Positions 1-10,213 of a stretch of DNA of 64,000 nt are shown here, piece after piece. The position numbers and the translations under genes were made by a program. The stretch is from Microdochium bolleyi (lineage: Eukaryota > Ascomycota > Sordariomycetes > Xylariales > Microdochiaceae), in NCBI GenBank assembly GCA_001566295.1, contig KQ964247.1, forward strand, positions 1 through 64,000. Reading direction: 5' to 3'. Each line of letters starts with the position of its first letter. Position 1 is the stretch's first letter. Under the pieces are notes generated by a model, which had not been told where the DNA came from, searched no databases, and was given only the letters and a program-made list of their open reading frames with translations.

Positions 1-135
1 ACCCTAACCCTAACCCTAACCCTAACCCTAACCCTAACCCTAACCCTAACCCTAACCCTAACCCTAACCCTAACCCTAACCCTAACCCTAACCCTGACCC
101 TAACCCTAACCCTAACCCTAACCCTAACCCTAACC
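1..135. repeat. Telomere repeat array (CCCTAA)n, left chromosome end
   Basis: About 22 head-to-tail CCCTAA hexamers run from base 1; the other strand is the TTAGGG repeat used by most filamentous fungi. The orientation (C-rich strand reading 5'-3' into the chromosome) is that of a left telomere. One variant unit, CCCTGA, sits at 92-97. The array stops abruptly at about 135 and unique sequence follows, with no other telomere-linked repeat visible. The array may be longer in the cell, since the window begins inside it. Confidence 0.98.
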
Positions 136-184
136 TAGTCCTATATATCTAAGTAAGTAGGCGGCCTTCTATATACTATAGAAA

Positions 185-261
185 AGCCCGGTAGTTAAGC
201 GGTATAACGCTACTAGTAACTTCGCTATACGGAATCCCCGGTTCAATCCCGGGCCGGGCTA
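185..261 (+). ncRNA. tRNA-like Pol III element next to the telomere (tRNA pseudogene or SINE head)
   Basis: A 7-bp acceptor stem (185-191 with 254-260), a 4-bp D stem with a standard D loop, and a 5-bp T stem with a 7-base loop (237-253) can all be drawn. The A box (192-202, TAGTTAAGCGG) and B box (240-250, GGTTCAATCCC) match the Pol III consensus at every position. The anticodon arm does not pair and that part is about 5 bases too long, so no anticodon can be assigned with confidence (a loop reading AGT is possible). A run of five T at 317-321 is a likely Pol III terminator, giving a transcript with a 55-60 base non-tRNA tail. This fits a tRNA-derived SINE or decayed tRNA better than a working tRNA. 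Confidence 0.6.
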
Positions 262-771
262 CGTAGAGAAGAGAACTAATAAGGCCCTCAGCCACGCCGG
301 TTCTTCTCTCCTAACCTTTTTATCTTCCTACTCTCCTCTCCTCTCCTAGCGCTAGCCTTATACTATACTATCGTCTATCGTCGTCCGGGGCTACGCCGGG
401 GGGCCCTACGTACGCCTACCCTATAAGCTAACCCCCGACCGTTTTCCTATACAATAGTTAAGCTTAATTAGGGTAACGTAGTTAACCTCAATGGCCCGTG
501 CCCGCCCCCCCTACCGGCCCCCTGCCCCCGCCAAACTTGACCTCTATCGAGCTTAACTACGCCCGCGAATGATAGTCAGGCCGGATCGTGACACTTACTT
601 ACTTATGTGGCTCACTTGCTTGTGGATTACGTTATATATATATTCCGCGCCACTATAAGGCATATACGGGCAGCGCCGGCTCGGAAAACACCCGGTGCGG
701 ATACAACAGCCACGAAGCAACTACAATAGGTCCGATGGCTTTACTATAGTCAGCTTCTTATCAACGCGGGC
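262..771. other. Subtelomeric stretch without a gene
   Basis: No reading frame with coding character was seen. It holds only the T-run at 317-321 that may end the tRNA-like transcript, and the 3' flank of the lipase gene. Confidence 0.5.
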
Positions 772-2158
772 TCAGGACTTAAAAGACTTACAAGCAGTGT
801 TGACCACGTCTTGAAGCGTCAGCCCATCGGCTGCAAGCTTGGAACACTCGGCAATCCAGTTCGGGATCCGTGCAAGGTCTGCAGGACCGTCGTGGGTCAG
901 GGCGTCCTTAATCAGGGCTTGAAGCGGCGCGCCCCACAGAGGGCTGATATGATCGTTTAGGAGAGCAGGCGAGGCCAGCGGGCAGGCCCTCTGCAGCTCG
1001 ACGTTAAGCACACCCACGCCACGTTCGTCTTGGAGGAAACCGGACGCACCAGAGCCGGACTGCGGTTGTACAATCTCATCTGTAGCGGTGAAGATAGTGG
1101 TAGTGGGCACAAAAGCGGACGCGCCTGTGCGACGGAAGGCCTTGATGAACTCAGAACCGTATCTCTGCTGGTTGCACGACGGCGTGCATGACAAAAGACC
1201 GAGCTTCGGGCACATGACTTCGAACTGGACGGTGCCGTGATAGTCCGGAGAGATTCCGATGTAATCGGTGACAATGCGGCGAGTGGAAGGCCAGTAGCTG
1301 AATGCCCATTGGGTGATGAGGTTGCCCTGCGAGAGAGCAACAACGGAGACGTTCTTGGAGGTGACCCCGGCTATGTAGTTAATCGCATACGCGACGTACT
1401 CCTGTTGTGGTGCGCAAGTCGTTAGTGTTGCGTGTCCTATAGCTGACTAGCCGGCAGATGCTTACAGCATTCGAGGGAACATCTTCCAGCAACCACCCGG
1501 GAATGTTCAACCACACAGGATCGGCATAGTCCTCCTTGGACAGCAGCTTGGCCACGTTTGGCTGGTAGGTAAAACCACCCTTGGTGCCAGTTGCTGGCAC
1601 AAGGATGATAGGTGGCTTCCTGCCGTACGTGAACGTGTCCGGAATGTGGATAGCGCCCCGAAGCTGCGCTTCGTCGAATGAATAAGGCGCATCTTCAGAG
1701 CTCGAGGATACGCCCGAGGCTTGGGGAAAGATGGGATGGGGCGGCTCTCGTGGGTTATTGTTATGCTCACTGTTGACGCCGTCTGAGTATTGTTCCAGCA
1801 CGCCTGCAAGATTGGTTGGTCCCAGGCCATTCAGCACAAGCGTGACTGCGCTTTCCAGGAGAGCAGTCGGGTCGACGCCGCCGACCCGTCTTACAATGGC
1901 GACAACATCGTTGATCGATTTGGGCGTAGAAGTCGGTTTGATATCGCCCAGCTGAGCAAGAAGGGCAGATCCAGCGACTCCTGCGTCGTTGAGCTGGCCC
2001 TCGATCTTCGTGACTGTGTTCTTCAAGGTACCGGTGAGTGTGCTGGTAAGACCGCCTGAAAGGCCGCCAGCGACTCCCCCGAGGTTAGACAGGAGACCAG
2101 GGCTTGGAGCAGCAACAGCTGCGCCCATGAGAATGGTTGCAACCGCGGCGGATCGCAT
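772..2158 (-). CDS. Secreted lipase of the Candida antarctica lipase B (CalB) type
   Basis: Two exons, 2158-1466 and 1401-772, joined across a 64-nt GT-AG intron, give 440 aa. The N-terminus (MRSAAVATILMGAAVAAP) is a clear signal peptide. A linker of about 100 residues, longer than in CalB, precedes the alpha/beta-hydrolase core. The core follows CalB closely: nucleophile Ser255 in ALSQGN, Asp339 in ATDEIVQP and His382 in NDH form the likely triad, and IPGWLLEDV and SPDYHGT are also CalB-like. The role is extracellular ester or triglyceride hydrolysis. The intron was placed by phase and by restoring the family sequence (SNA then EYVAYAINY). It is the first protein-coding gene after the telomere. 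Family assignment is secure; the substrate is not. Confidence 0.9.
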
Positions 2159-4385
2159 ATCGTCGGTGCTGAATTGGAAAAGGAGCGGACGCCTCTGGTG
2201 GTGGCTGTGGTAAGTGAGAGAGGGACAAGATGTTGGAAGAGGATCCCGCCTCGAGACTTCTTGGGCTTATCCCTTAAACAAGCAGTGGGTGCGCTGGTGG
2301 CGGCCGCACAGACAGGGACCGGGAGCTGCTCTAATGTTGACATAGTGAGATCGGCGCTTGCTTGAATCGCGCAGTGCATGGGTCTGGCAGGGCCACGGAG
2401 CGAAGTGGGCTCACACATGGCCACCCTTGGCGGGCTCTTGTGTCAAGATATTTCCCGACGACCCACGGTCCACCTGTCACGATCTGCTACAGCCTCCTAG
2501 CCTCGCCTCGACATCATGGTGCAGTTGATCTGCATGGCGCCTAGCCCGTTCCTATTGGTCGCGTACACCCACTTCGCCGCCGTGCTCTCTAGACCACAGC
2601 GAGTCAGACCTAGTAACGTGCTTGTCGGTTTGAACCTAATAGGAAAATAATGAGTACCTGAATACGTCTTTGGTAACAACGGACTCTGGCTGGACATGGT
2701 GGAAGTTGTTGTCTGTTTCAACGACCATGTTTTCCTGTCCAGTGCCGACGGATCAGTTGCGGACTTTCTGAGATTGGATAACAAACATGGTGATGTTGAC
2801 GGGCTCGTGTGACATTACCTGGCCCGTTATATTGGCCTCTGGGCTGGCCTCTATAAGACTCTTGTGTTCCGGGCACTTACCTGCTCCTAGCCTGCTTTCA
2901 CGGGAAATCGATCGGGTGAAGCTGTATATCTGGTTCTCCGTTGAAAATACCCCGTCAATACTGCTGCCAAACTACTTGAACATGAGGAAAGCTACGCAGG
3001 GAAACGTTCCTATATAACACAACTTGTACACCAGCTTATCCCAGGCGTCTCTAACAGCCAATTCAGTCCCTCCACCTCCATCGGTTTGCTCCTTGCTATA
3101 ATATGAGCTGAACTCTCAATCCATTGTTGTTTTGGGAGACTTTGTCCTCTCATATAGCGAATCCTCCACTGGGAACTCGACAACCTTTTGGCTAGTCTTC
3201 CTAGGGTGGTGCGGATGGCTTTAATGGTCGTCGCAGCACTTAACCGGGCGATAGTATGCCTACACCTCCTGAGCATTCGCTGTCGTTTCTAGCACTTCGA
3301 TTGCAAAACGTCCCCGGATTTGCTGACGCGGCCCCTAAGCAAGGACACCCGTGCAGATGCAAATTCGGGGTGCATGACCGCGCTGGCATGCACTCACTTA
3401 CATAGGCGGCTGCTCAATTGCCAAGCATCTCGAGCTATCAGGTGCTTCGAAATGGCCCCCAGGTCTCCACCACATGAATCAGGACTCCCCGCAATTAGTA
3501 TGGGACTTCTGATCGCGAGGTGAATTGTGGCTTCCGACTCGCAACACGAAATGGCGCTTAGTGAACGCGGATTTTGCTACAGCTCAGCCAGCTGCTCCAC
3601 GTGGTGCCCATGTGCACCCACAGCCTTCGCAGCCCAATAGTCGTGGCAGTGGCTTCGGATCGTGGACCCATGAGAAGCGAGGACGGAGCGAAAGCGGAGG
3701 GCGCCAAGCCTATTAGAGTGCTTACATTTCTGGAAGAACGGTCGATTGTGAGACAGATAACGACCACTTGTCAAACTCTCGCTGCAATAAGCAATTGGCT
3801 CCCACGTGCATCTCGTCGCCAAGGGTGTCTGGGCACCGGTGGCCACGCTGTGGCGTAGGGCGACGAACCTTGACAGCAAAGCTTAGATCTGCACAACGCC
3901 CCATGGTGAGTCATTGCTCTAGCTTTCCAGGCACCGAGAATCGCTAGCCATGCTGGAAAGACTTCTAGCTCCATAGTAGTGAAACACTCCCAAGGTTGAA
4001 GCTATGTATGTATTCGAGCGGCGGTGCAATATAGTCGATCCCCATGAAGAGTCTAGAACGATCCCACATCCTATATCCGGACAGGTTCAGTGTGGTTTCC
4101 ACTAGAACTAAGACTATGAACAGGTTCTCAATTTTCTTAGCCAGTACCCGATCTGGTCGGCTGTTTGGACCGATTGGAAATGGCAGTCTTTCATCGGATT
4201 AGCGTCGCAGACCCGAATAGCCTCAATGAGGTGATATAAGAGAGCCATTCCCATCCACAGCAGAACCTGTCAGCATCACAGAAGCAGACCCTGCAGAGCT
4301 TACGTCCTCTCACCGTCGCAGCTCGATCCCAAGTGAGACAACACAGCAACTCTTTACCTTTGCCGAACTCTATCTCCCGCTCAGG
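2159..4385. other. 2.2-kb gene-free stretch, with a TATA element near its right end
   Basis: Only short, non-coding-like frames are present. The left part is the lipase promoter. At 4235-4239 a TATAA lies about 150 bases before the start of the next gene and is a plausible promoter for it. No repeats or transposon parts were recognised. Confidence 0.5.
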
Positions 4386-5723
4386 ATGCCGACCGACTTG
4401 TGTTCAGCCAGCGCGGCAGCCACATACTATGCCAACCCAGCATGGACTGCCAACAGCCCCGACCCATACTGCCGGCCACAGACCTACATGACAGGCTACA
4501 CATACGGCTCTATGGGTTACGGCGCTGTCTCGACTCATTGTAATGGTGTCTGCGACAACTACGGCCCGTGCAAGGCATATGTCGCCACGGAGTCATACGA
4601 TCCCGTGCACAGCAACTTCCAAGTTGCTTGCTATCTCTTTAAAACACAACCCCCGGCACCGACGTCTTGCACATACGAGTCCAACGATGGAGTCTATGCT
4701 GCGTACCGCGATGACGCCCGCAGCTGCTTTTCGCAGTCCACTGACGACGCTGCCCGCTTCTGCAACTATTACCTGAGCCGCTCCGACCCAGCGACTGTCT
4801 ACGTCACCACCACCACAACAACTCCGACCTCGACCATGACGACTACATCTTATGTCACCCAGAGTGTCTGTGCTCTCAAAGGTGGCAACCGCCGGGCTGT
4901 TGGCGAATACGACCCCATACCTCTGGTGACTGAGGCTCCGGCGGTCGTCACTGACGCTGTAATCCCAGTGCCGACTGCGCCACCGCGGTTCGACGGCATC
5001 AATCTCGGTAGACGCGCAGTCTCCGCCCCAGCCCCCCAGTGCCTCGACACAGTCAATTTCCCGCTCTGGAACGTCGCATCCGCCTGCAGCTGCGTGAAGC
5101 CCCTCACCGCTATTACCAAATCGGGCGCCTTCACAAAGACCGGCCTCGTCACCACCAAGATCATCACCAAGACCACCACTACTAGCGTCCTCAAGTCCTC
5201 TGTGCCCACTTTCAAGCCGCAGGTCAACGTCCCCGGAAACAAGGCCATGAAGTCTTTCAACCTCATCAGTCGCGTGGTCAAAGATTCGAGCAATGCTGAT
5301 AAGCGCGTTCTCATGTACACTAAGCCCAAGAGCAAAGAGTCAGACAACGTCGCGATGCACATCAGCCCGGACAAGAAGATGTACATTGTCACTGTTGGCA
5401 AGAACAACCTCAAGTCGTATGGGCAGCTCTCTTTTGTGACCCTGAGTGGCGGCATCACCGTCCTCGGCGAGCTCGGTGACGGGGGCGGCACAGGCACAAA
5501 TGCAGAGCTCGCCGACTGCGTGGCACCCAAGACTGGAAGTATAACATGCAAGCTCAAGAGCGGCGAGGCTGCCGTCTTCTCTGAAGTCGCAATTCCAGGC
5601 CAGAAGGACAAGTTTGCAGTTGCAGTGGGCAAGAAGGCGGCCAAGGGAGCCAGCGTGGTAACGCTGTCTGCAACGAGCTGGGGCACTGTCATTGTCGGGT
5701 GCGGCACTGGAGGGAAGGACTGA
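4386..5723 (+). CDS. Cys- and Thr-rich surface-like protein, no signal peptide seen
   Basis: A single exon of 445 aa. The N-terminal third is rich in Cys, Tyr and Ser. A Thr run follows (about residues 139-155), then two dibasic Arg-Arg-Ala-Val sites that look like Kex2 cleavage points. A SACSC-type motif, common in secreted fungal proteins, comes next (about residue 235). The C-terminal 180 residues contain repeated short beta-like segments and few Cys. All this looks extracellular, yet the first codons (MPTDLCSASAAAT) encode no signal peptide, and no ATG upstream adds one. TATAA at 4235-4239 supports the 4386 start. The family was not recognised. The leader may have been lost, or the true first exon may be missed. 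Confidence 0.7.
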   Translation: MPTDLCSASAAATYYANPAWTANSPDPYCRPQTYMTGYTYGSMGYGAVSTHCNGVCDNYGPCKAYVATESYDPVHSNFQVACYLFKTQPPAPTSCTYESNDGVYAAYRDDARSCFSQSTDDAARFCNYYLSRSDPATVYVTTTTTTPTSTMTTTSYVTQSVCALKGGNRRAVGEYDPIPLVTEAPAVVTDAVIPVPTAPPRFDGINLGRRAVSAPAPQCLDTVNFPLWNVASACSCVKPLTAITKSGAFTKTGLVTTKIITKTTTTSVLKSSVPTFKPQVNVPGNKAMKSFNLISRVVKDSSNADKRVLMYTKPKSKESDNVAMHISPDKKMYIVTVGKNNLKSYGQLSFVTLSGGITVLGELGDGGGTGTNAELADCVAPKTGSITCKLKSGEAAVFSEVAIPGQKDKFAVAVGKKAAKGASVVTLSATSWGTVIVGCGTGGKD

Positions 5724-6161
5724 TGAGGACTCTACCAACGCCGACCAGGTCTGGCGGCTGGTGAGTCTGGATGAGGCACGCACCGCTGGGCTGAATACAA
5801 TGTGGAGGAGCCCCATCTGGCCGTCCGGACTGCGAGGTCGGCAGCTGGAGTTCGCAGGTGCGAACAACAAGTCTGATGTAACAAAATAGTACTTGTCTCA
5901 ATCTGCTGTATGTCGTGCGATGCGGAGCAGCTTCGTCTGGCCAGTCGGCACTGATGGTTGAGTGTGACGAGGAGTGAAATTATTCCTGTACTCGAGGAAA
6001 GACCAAGCATTTTATTGAACGCTAAATAAATCAATTGTCCCAGATAGCGTGAAAATGGAGTTAGAACCAAAGACCGAAGCTATTTCTAGAGCTACCCAAT
6101 CTCTTTTCCATAGAGTCGAGTAAAGTCCAACGCTCTATGCACATTTGCTGCATGCTCACAC
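5724..6161. other. Convergent intergenic stretch
   Basis: It lies between the 3' ends of two converging genes. Nothing beyond short frames was seen. Confidence 0.5.
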
Positions 6162-6692
6162 CTACTCGGTATCGTTTGGCCCCGTCGCGCGATGATGTCC
6201 TATTGCGTAAATCATTGTGACGAGAGCGTTCGTGATCGCGGCACAGCCCTTCATTGTACAAACATCATCGATTCGTATCCCATCACCTAACTCCACGTGG
6301 GCGAAGTTTGGAGCCTGCCACGACAATGCAACCAGGCTGGATAGCATCGCCAGTGAGACAGAAACGGTTCGTCGCCACTCCCCAAGGGCATGCTACTGCA
6401 GATAGCCCAGTGGTGCAAATGTCACAGGATGGCCACAGGCATGGTCCCCGCTACCACAATGCAGCACTGCGCCACCAGGAACCGTGTAAGACGACGCATT
6501 GGCTCTGCCTGCCGCTTCTGAGGGGCCCAGAAACCACCAGTTTCCCCATGAATTGCAAATGTGGACGCTGGGGGTGCCCGCGATCTGGGGTCCTGGCGTG
6601 CCAATAGCCAAAACGCTCACGATCGATACTTGCACGAACAAGATCGCGACAGGCAGCCAGGTCGGCTGGGAAAAGATGCAGCTAAGCCTCAT
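6162..6692 (-). CDS. Small secreted protein, unknown family
   Basis: Two exons (6692-6397 and 6336-6162) with a 60-nt GT-AG intron give 156 aa in one frame. The N-terminus has a hydrophobic core (WLPVAILFVQVSIVSVLA), so secretion is likely. The mature part is Trp/Gly-rich near its start (NSWGNWWFLG) and has five Cys after the leader. The intron was chosen because it removes the stop at 6396-6394 and joins two frames that otherwise end or begin abruptly. No family was recognised. Size, leader and place near a telomere match what is often called a candidate effector in plant-associated fungi, but nothing in the sequence shows a host role. A chance open frame cannot be excluded. Confidence 0.5.
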
Positions 6693-6982
6693 CAGTCTGA
6701 AGAGAGACTAGGCGAAATTGTTGCGAGAATTAGGAAGCTTCATTCCTCCTTGCATGCGAACTGAGAGACGGCCCAGCCGAGAGCGCCCAGCCTAGAAAGC
6801 CCGCCCGAACCAATACCAACCGAGATGCAGCCTCACCAATTCGCGTCCCTACCACGCAAGGATGCCCTAACTTTTCGGCTCGGAGACGCTGTAGTCCAGA
6901 CTTTTTAACGACGAGATGAATAATGCGTGCGGCCATGGGTCAATGGCTTAACGCGGCTCGGTTTCTTGAGAGTTGCTCGTGG

Positions 6983-6990
6983 TATAAATA
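6983..6990 (+). promoter_or_regulatory. TATA box (TATAAATA) of the small gene at 7079
   Basis: A perfect TATAAATA lies 89 bases before the start codon at 7079, which itself has a strong context (CACAATGG). Together they suggest a working Pol II promoter for the short frame that follows. Confidence 0.6.
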
Positions 6991-7078
6991 GAAGCGCCTC
7001 GCAGCCCACTAAGGTCATCCGGAAGATATCAAGTTCGATACATCATCAGACCTCAAGGGACCGTCACAAACTTGCACA

Positions 7079-7264
7079 ATGGTTGCCAACTCAGACTGGG
7101 CTAAAGCCGCCTATGCTGCTCCCGCGGTTGCGGCCACCCCCGCTCCCGCCAAGAACCTGCAGCGGCCGCTCAAAGCCAAGCCTTCGGGCCCTGACAGGCT
7201 CTTTGCCCAGCCCAACCAGTCCTTCGGCGGTGACTGGCGCGACGACTTACTGCGTGACGGTTAG
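7079..7264 (+). pseudogene. 61-codon stub, possibly the 5' end of a truncated phytanoyl-CoA-dioxygenase-like gene
   Basis: The frame begins with a good start context and TATA box and ends in GDWRDDLLRDG then TAG. The N-terminus is Ala/Pro-rich. The last residues resemble the entry to the dioxygenase domain in fungal PhyH-like proteins, where DG is followed by a hydrophobic Val-Val-Lys-Gly stretch; this comparison is from memory and weak. Nothing like that domain follows in any frame, and no convincing splice donor/acceptor restores one. The stop lies in GGTTAGGGT, a perfect piece of telomere repeat. It could also be a genuine 61-aa protein. Confidence 0.4.
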
Positions 7265-7615
7265 GGTCATAAGTTGGACAAATGCCAATCAGATCAACAT
7301 CAAGTAGTGTTCCACGAGGTCCACGCGAGTACAAAGTCTGCCAAGTGTTGTAACGAGGTGGCGTGTTGGAGAGATAAAGAAAAAAGGCTTGGGTACATCT
7401 GCCCGTTTCTCCAAAGCCTCCAGCCTTCTGTAACCTACCACGATTGGGAGACAACGTGGAAAGGACAGGAGAAAAAGCGGACGGAATCTCGCCAGTCAAC
7501 CTTCAAGCTACACAAGCAGGATTGCTACCTGTTGAACTTGTCTCAGAAGTACGAGTACACACACATACAGCAGTGCTGACGCCTGCTAATGTGGGCAGTG
7601 GAAGCAGTCAATTTG
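7265..7615. other. Intergenic stretch
   Basis: Starts with a 9-base telomere-like string (GGTTAGGGT, 7259-7267). Otherwise only short frames without coding character were seen. Confidence 0.4.
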
Positions 7616-9721
7616 TCAAGTTTTACTGCTCGTACAGAAATTTCGTAGAGTCGGCCTAATCACACACCCGATCTCGTCCGGCAGACCTGGCAGCCACGTC
7701 GACGACTCCAGATCATCCTGCGGCAGAGAACCAGTAGTAGTATCAGTCATCGGTGAGAGATACATTCCGCCGCCACCAACGTCGACCGGGTTAGGACCGA
7801 GCCCACCCAAGAGCGGACCAGGCTGACGCAGAAATACCGGGCTGCCACTGTCCTGGCTCGTGCTGAATGCAGAGTGCTGTATTCGGAGGCTGTGCTCGGG
7901 CGATGTTACAACCGCGCTTCCGCTGCTGGGAGAGTGCGCGGCCGACCGGTGGTCGAACGAGAGTGGCTCGCGAGGGCCGGGTCCGTCTCTGCTCTGGCGA
8001 CTCCCAGGAGTCGAGGCTGCTGCTGATACCGTAGCTAGGACCTGGTCGACAAAGGCTTGCACCCGCTGAAGCAAGTCTTGCGTCTCATCATTGATCTCTC
8101 CAGGCTTGGAGTCGACTAGCACGAAGTGAGCAGCGTCTTGCATGAGCTAGTGTGATGAGGACTCATTAGCGGGAGCCAGACTTCCGGCAGAATGCAAGCC
8201 TGCCGCATGAATTGGAGGAAGGTGTATAGTAACGGTTCTCTGGAAGAAAAGCCGGGTTTATATGTGCCTGATAGTCCGCCTTGACAGCACGCGCGTGCGG
8301 ACTCCTGACGGAGTGCATAGCGAGGAGAAAGTAGGCTTGCAGCGAGGCCGCGTGCGCGGGCAAAAGCGGTGTCTGGCCGTGCTCCTCGAGCTCCGTGAGC
8401 ACTCGGACGATGCGGCGAGCCGAGGAGGCCACAGTGTCCTGACCGTTCCGCAAGACTGCCCCCCAGGGCTCGCGGGCGACCAGAGCGACCGTGTTACGCA
8501 GGTCGACTGGTGCAAGTAGCAGGCTGTTGCGTGTCATGGTAATGATCCTGAGATGGCAGATGATCAACTAGGCCCGTCAGATATAAGATCATGATTAGCA
8601 ACCAAGGGCTCTCACGCGAGATGGTACTGAATGGCGACATAGGAGGCGACGACCAGGTTGTCCGCGTTGCAGAGGAGATCCGAGGTCGGCCGGAGAGACT
8701 GCGGCACTGTCTCTGACCAGGCCATGAGCATCATAGTGCATGCATCAATAGTGCGAACCTTCTCGTTGAGCATTGACTCCGGCACGTTACCGACGAGCTG
8801 GTCTTTCCGTATACGAATTTGGATGCACTTCTTGTTGATGGCCCCGGCCGCGAGAACGAGATAGGTCCGTAGTAGGGAGAAGACGCCCTGGGATTCGTTG
8901 TATTGTGCAGGACCAGACAAACACAGGAGATAAACGTCGCTCTGGGCTTGCTTTGGATCCACAATGGGGAAGACGGGGTTGAGATCGCGCAGGTATCGCT
9001 CGAGGAGCTGCTGACAGGCCTCGGGCCCGGGCGTCGAGTGCATCATCGTGGTCAAAGGCAGCGTGGTCGTCAGCTGAGCGTGTTTGTTGCGGCCAGCTCG
9101 GAAACGGCGGCAGTAGCCGAGTCGGTAAACCGCAAGATTCAGCCACTCGATCAGCATTTCGAAGCAGATGACGCTGGTGTAGTTAAATCGCAGCGGCAGC
9201 GTCCCGGTCCACTTGGGTCCCGTGCTGCCGTCGTTCGGGTCCTGGCCTGTACCTGTAACAGCGCCTGTACCTGTAACAGCGGAAGAGCGCCGGGCGGACC
9301 TCCAGTCCACTGGCGGAGAGTCGCGATACGCAATTTCGGACTGCCGTAATGATGATGCCAGCAATGATGGCTGTCCGTCGATGATGACAGGAGACGCCAC
9401 CATGCGGTCCGTCGCCGGTGCGTGCCCGCCCTCCTGCCTGGACGGAGACACTGTAGGAGCAGCTGCGGCAGGCGGGGCCGCGATGCCGGGCCCAGTGCCG
9501 GCCTCGTGGCGCTGTATCGTCCGCCCGGGCTTCCGGTGGTCCTGCGTCACGCACAGGATGGCTGCATCGAGACAGGCGCGGCAGGAAGGCTGGCCCTCGT
9601 CACAGCGAGTCTTGCGACTGCGGCAGTAATAGCAGGCAAAGTTGAGCCGCCGTCACTTGGGCCGCGGAGCAGCCTCGTCGCAATCAGCTGCTCTTATGCT
9701 GTGGTGGCTCAGGCTCCCCAT
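7616..9721 (-). pseudogene. Zn2Cys6 transcription factor with an in-frame TGA before the DNA-binding domain
   Basis: Exons 9721-8616, 8547-8234 and 8136-7616 (introns of 68 and 97 nt) form one frame of 647 codons. Codon 23 is TGA (9655-9653). The frame starts at ATG 9721 (MGSLSHHSIRAADC...). After the stop comes a perfect binuclear cluster: Cys at about codons 30, 33, 40, 47, 50 and 57 (CX2CX6CX6CX2CX6C). The later part has the helical middle region of fungal regulators, including LERYLRDLNPVFPIVDP. No ATG lies between the stop and the cluster, and no acceptor site falls in the right place. So either the gene is dead, the TGA is read through (it is followed by C), or the base is a sequencing error. 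The gene diverges from the MFS transporter at 10214, its likely former target. The second intron (donor GTTACT) is less certain. Confidence 0.75.
9245..9280. repeat. Perfect 2 x 18-bp tandem duplication inside the regulator pseudogene
   Basis: GCCTGTACCTGTAACAGC occurs twice with no gap. On the minus strand it encodes the doubled peptide AVTGTG. The unit is a multiple of three, so the frame is kept. Confidence 0.9.
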
Positions 9722-10213
9722 AACTATTGAGCGGCACGCAATCCCCTCCTAACCTGTCGAGCCCTGCCTGGTGAGTGTGGTGGTGGGTCTCGTGGTCGCA
9801 GCAAGGGCCAAGCAGACGGAGACGGCGCGAAGCGAAGCGAGGCGACGGGCAGCCAAATGTGGAGAACCAGAGAGACCAGGGCGGCGGTCTGCATACTATG
9901 TGAAGATGCCCCGGCATCCCCGCAGGAGAGTGTCCTCCACATTCCGTGTTGGAGGCACCCAGAGTCCTGAGCCGTGTGGCCCAACGGCTAACAGGGGGAT
10001 GCAGATGGTGACTCGGAGGCGACCCCTTCTCCCCACGGGGTCCTCGATTCAAAAGCGTAGAGATCTTGGGAGCCGCTCGAGTCGCTGGTGATTAGCTATA
10101 TCTTGACTGTCCTGCTTCCACCAAGGCAATCTCTCCTCATATGCACCAACATCGGCCCAGTACACAGAAAATAACCATTTCCCTTCTCCCGCCGTTACAC
10201 GGCAGACATCAAC
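9722..10213. promoter_or_regulatory. Divergent promoter region between the regulator and the MFS transporter
   Basis: About 490 bases lie between the two opposite start codons. No clear regulatory motif was picked out. Confidence 0.4.

Noticed and set aside
3010..3276. 88-codon open frame on the minus strand
   Set aside because: Random-like composition and no family features.
4850..5707. 285-codon open frame on the minus strand
   Set aside because: Antisense to the Cys/Thr-rich protein gene, which has the TATA box and better composition.
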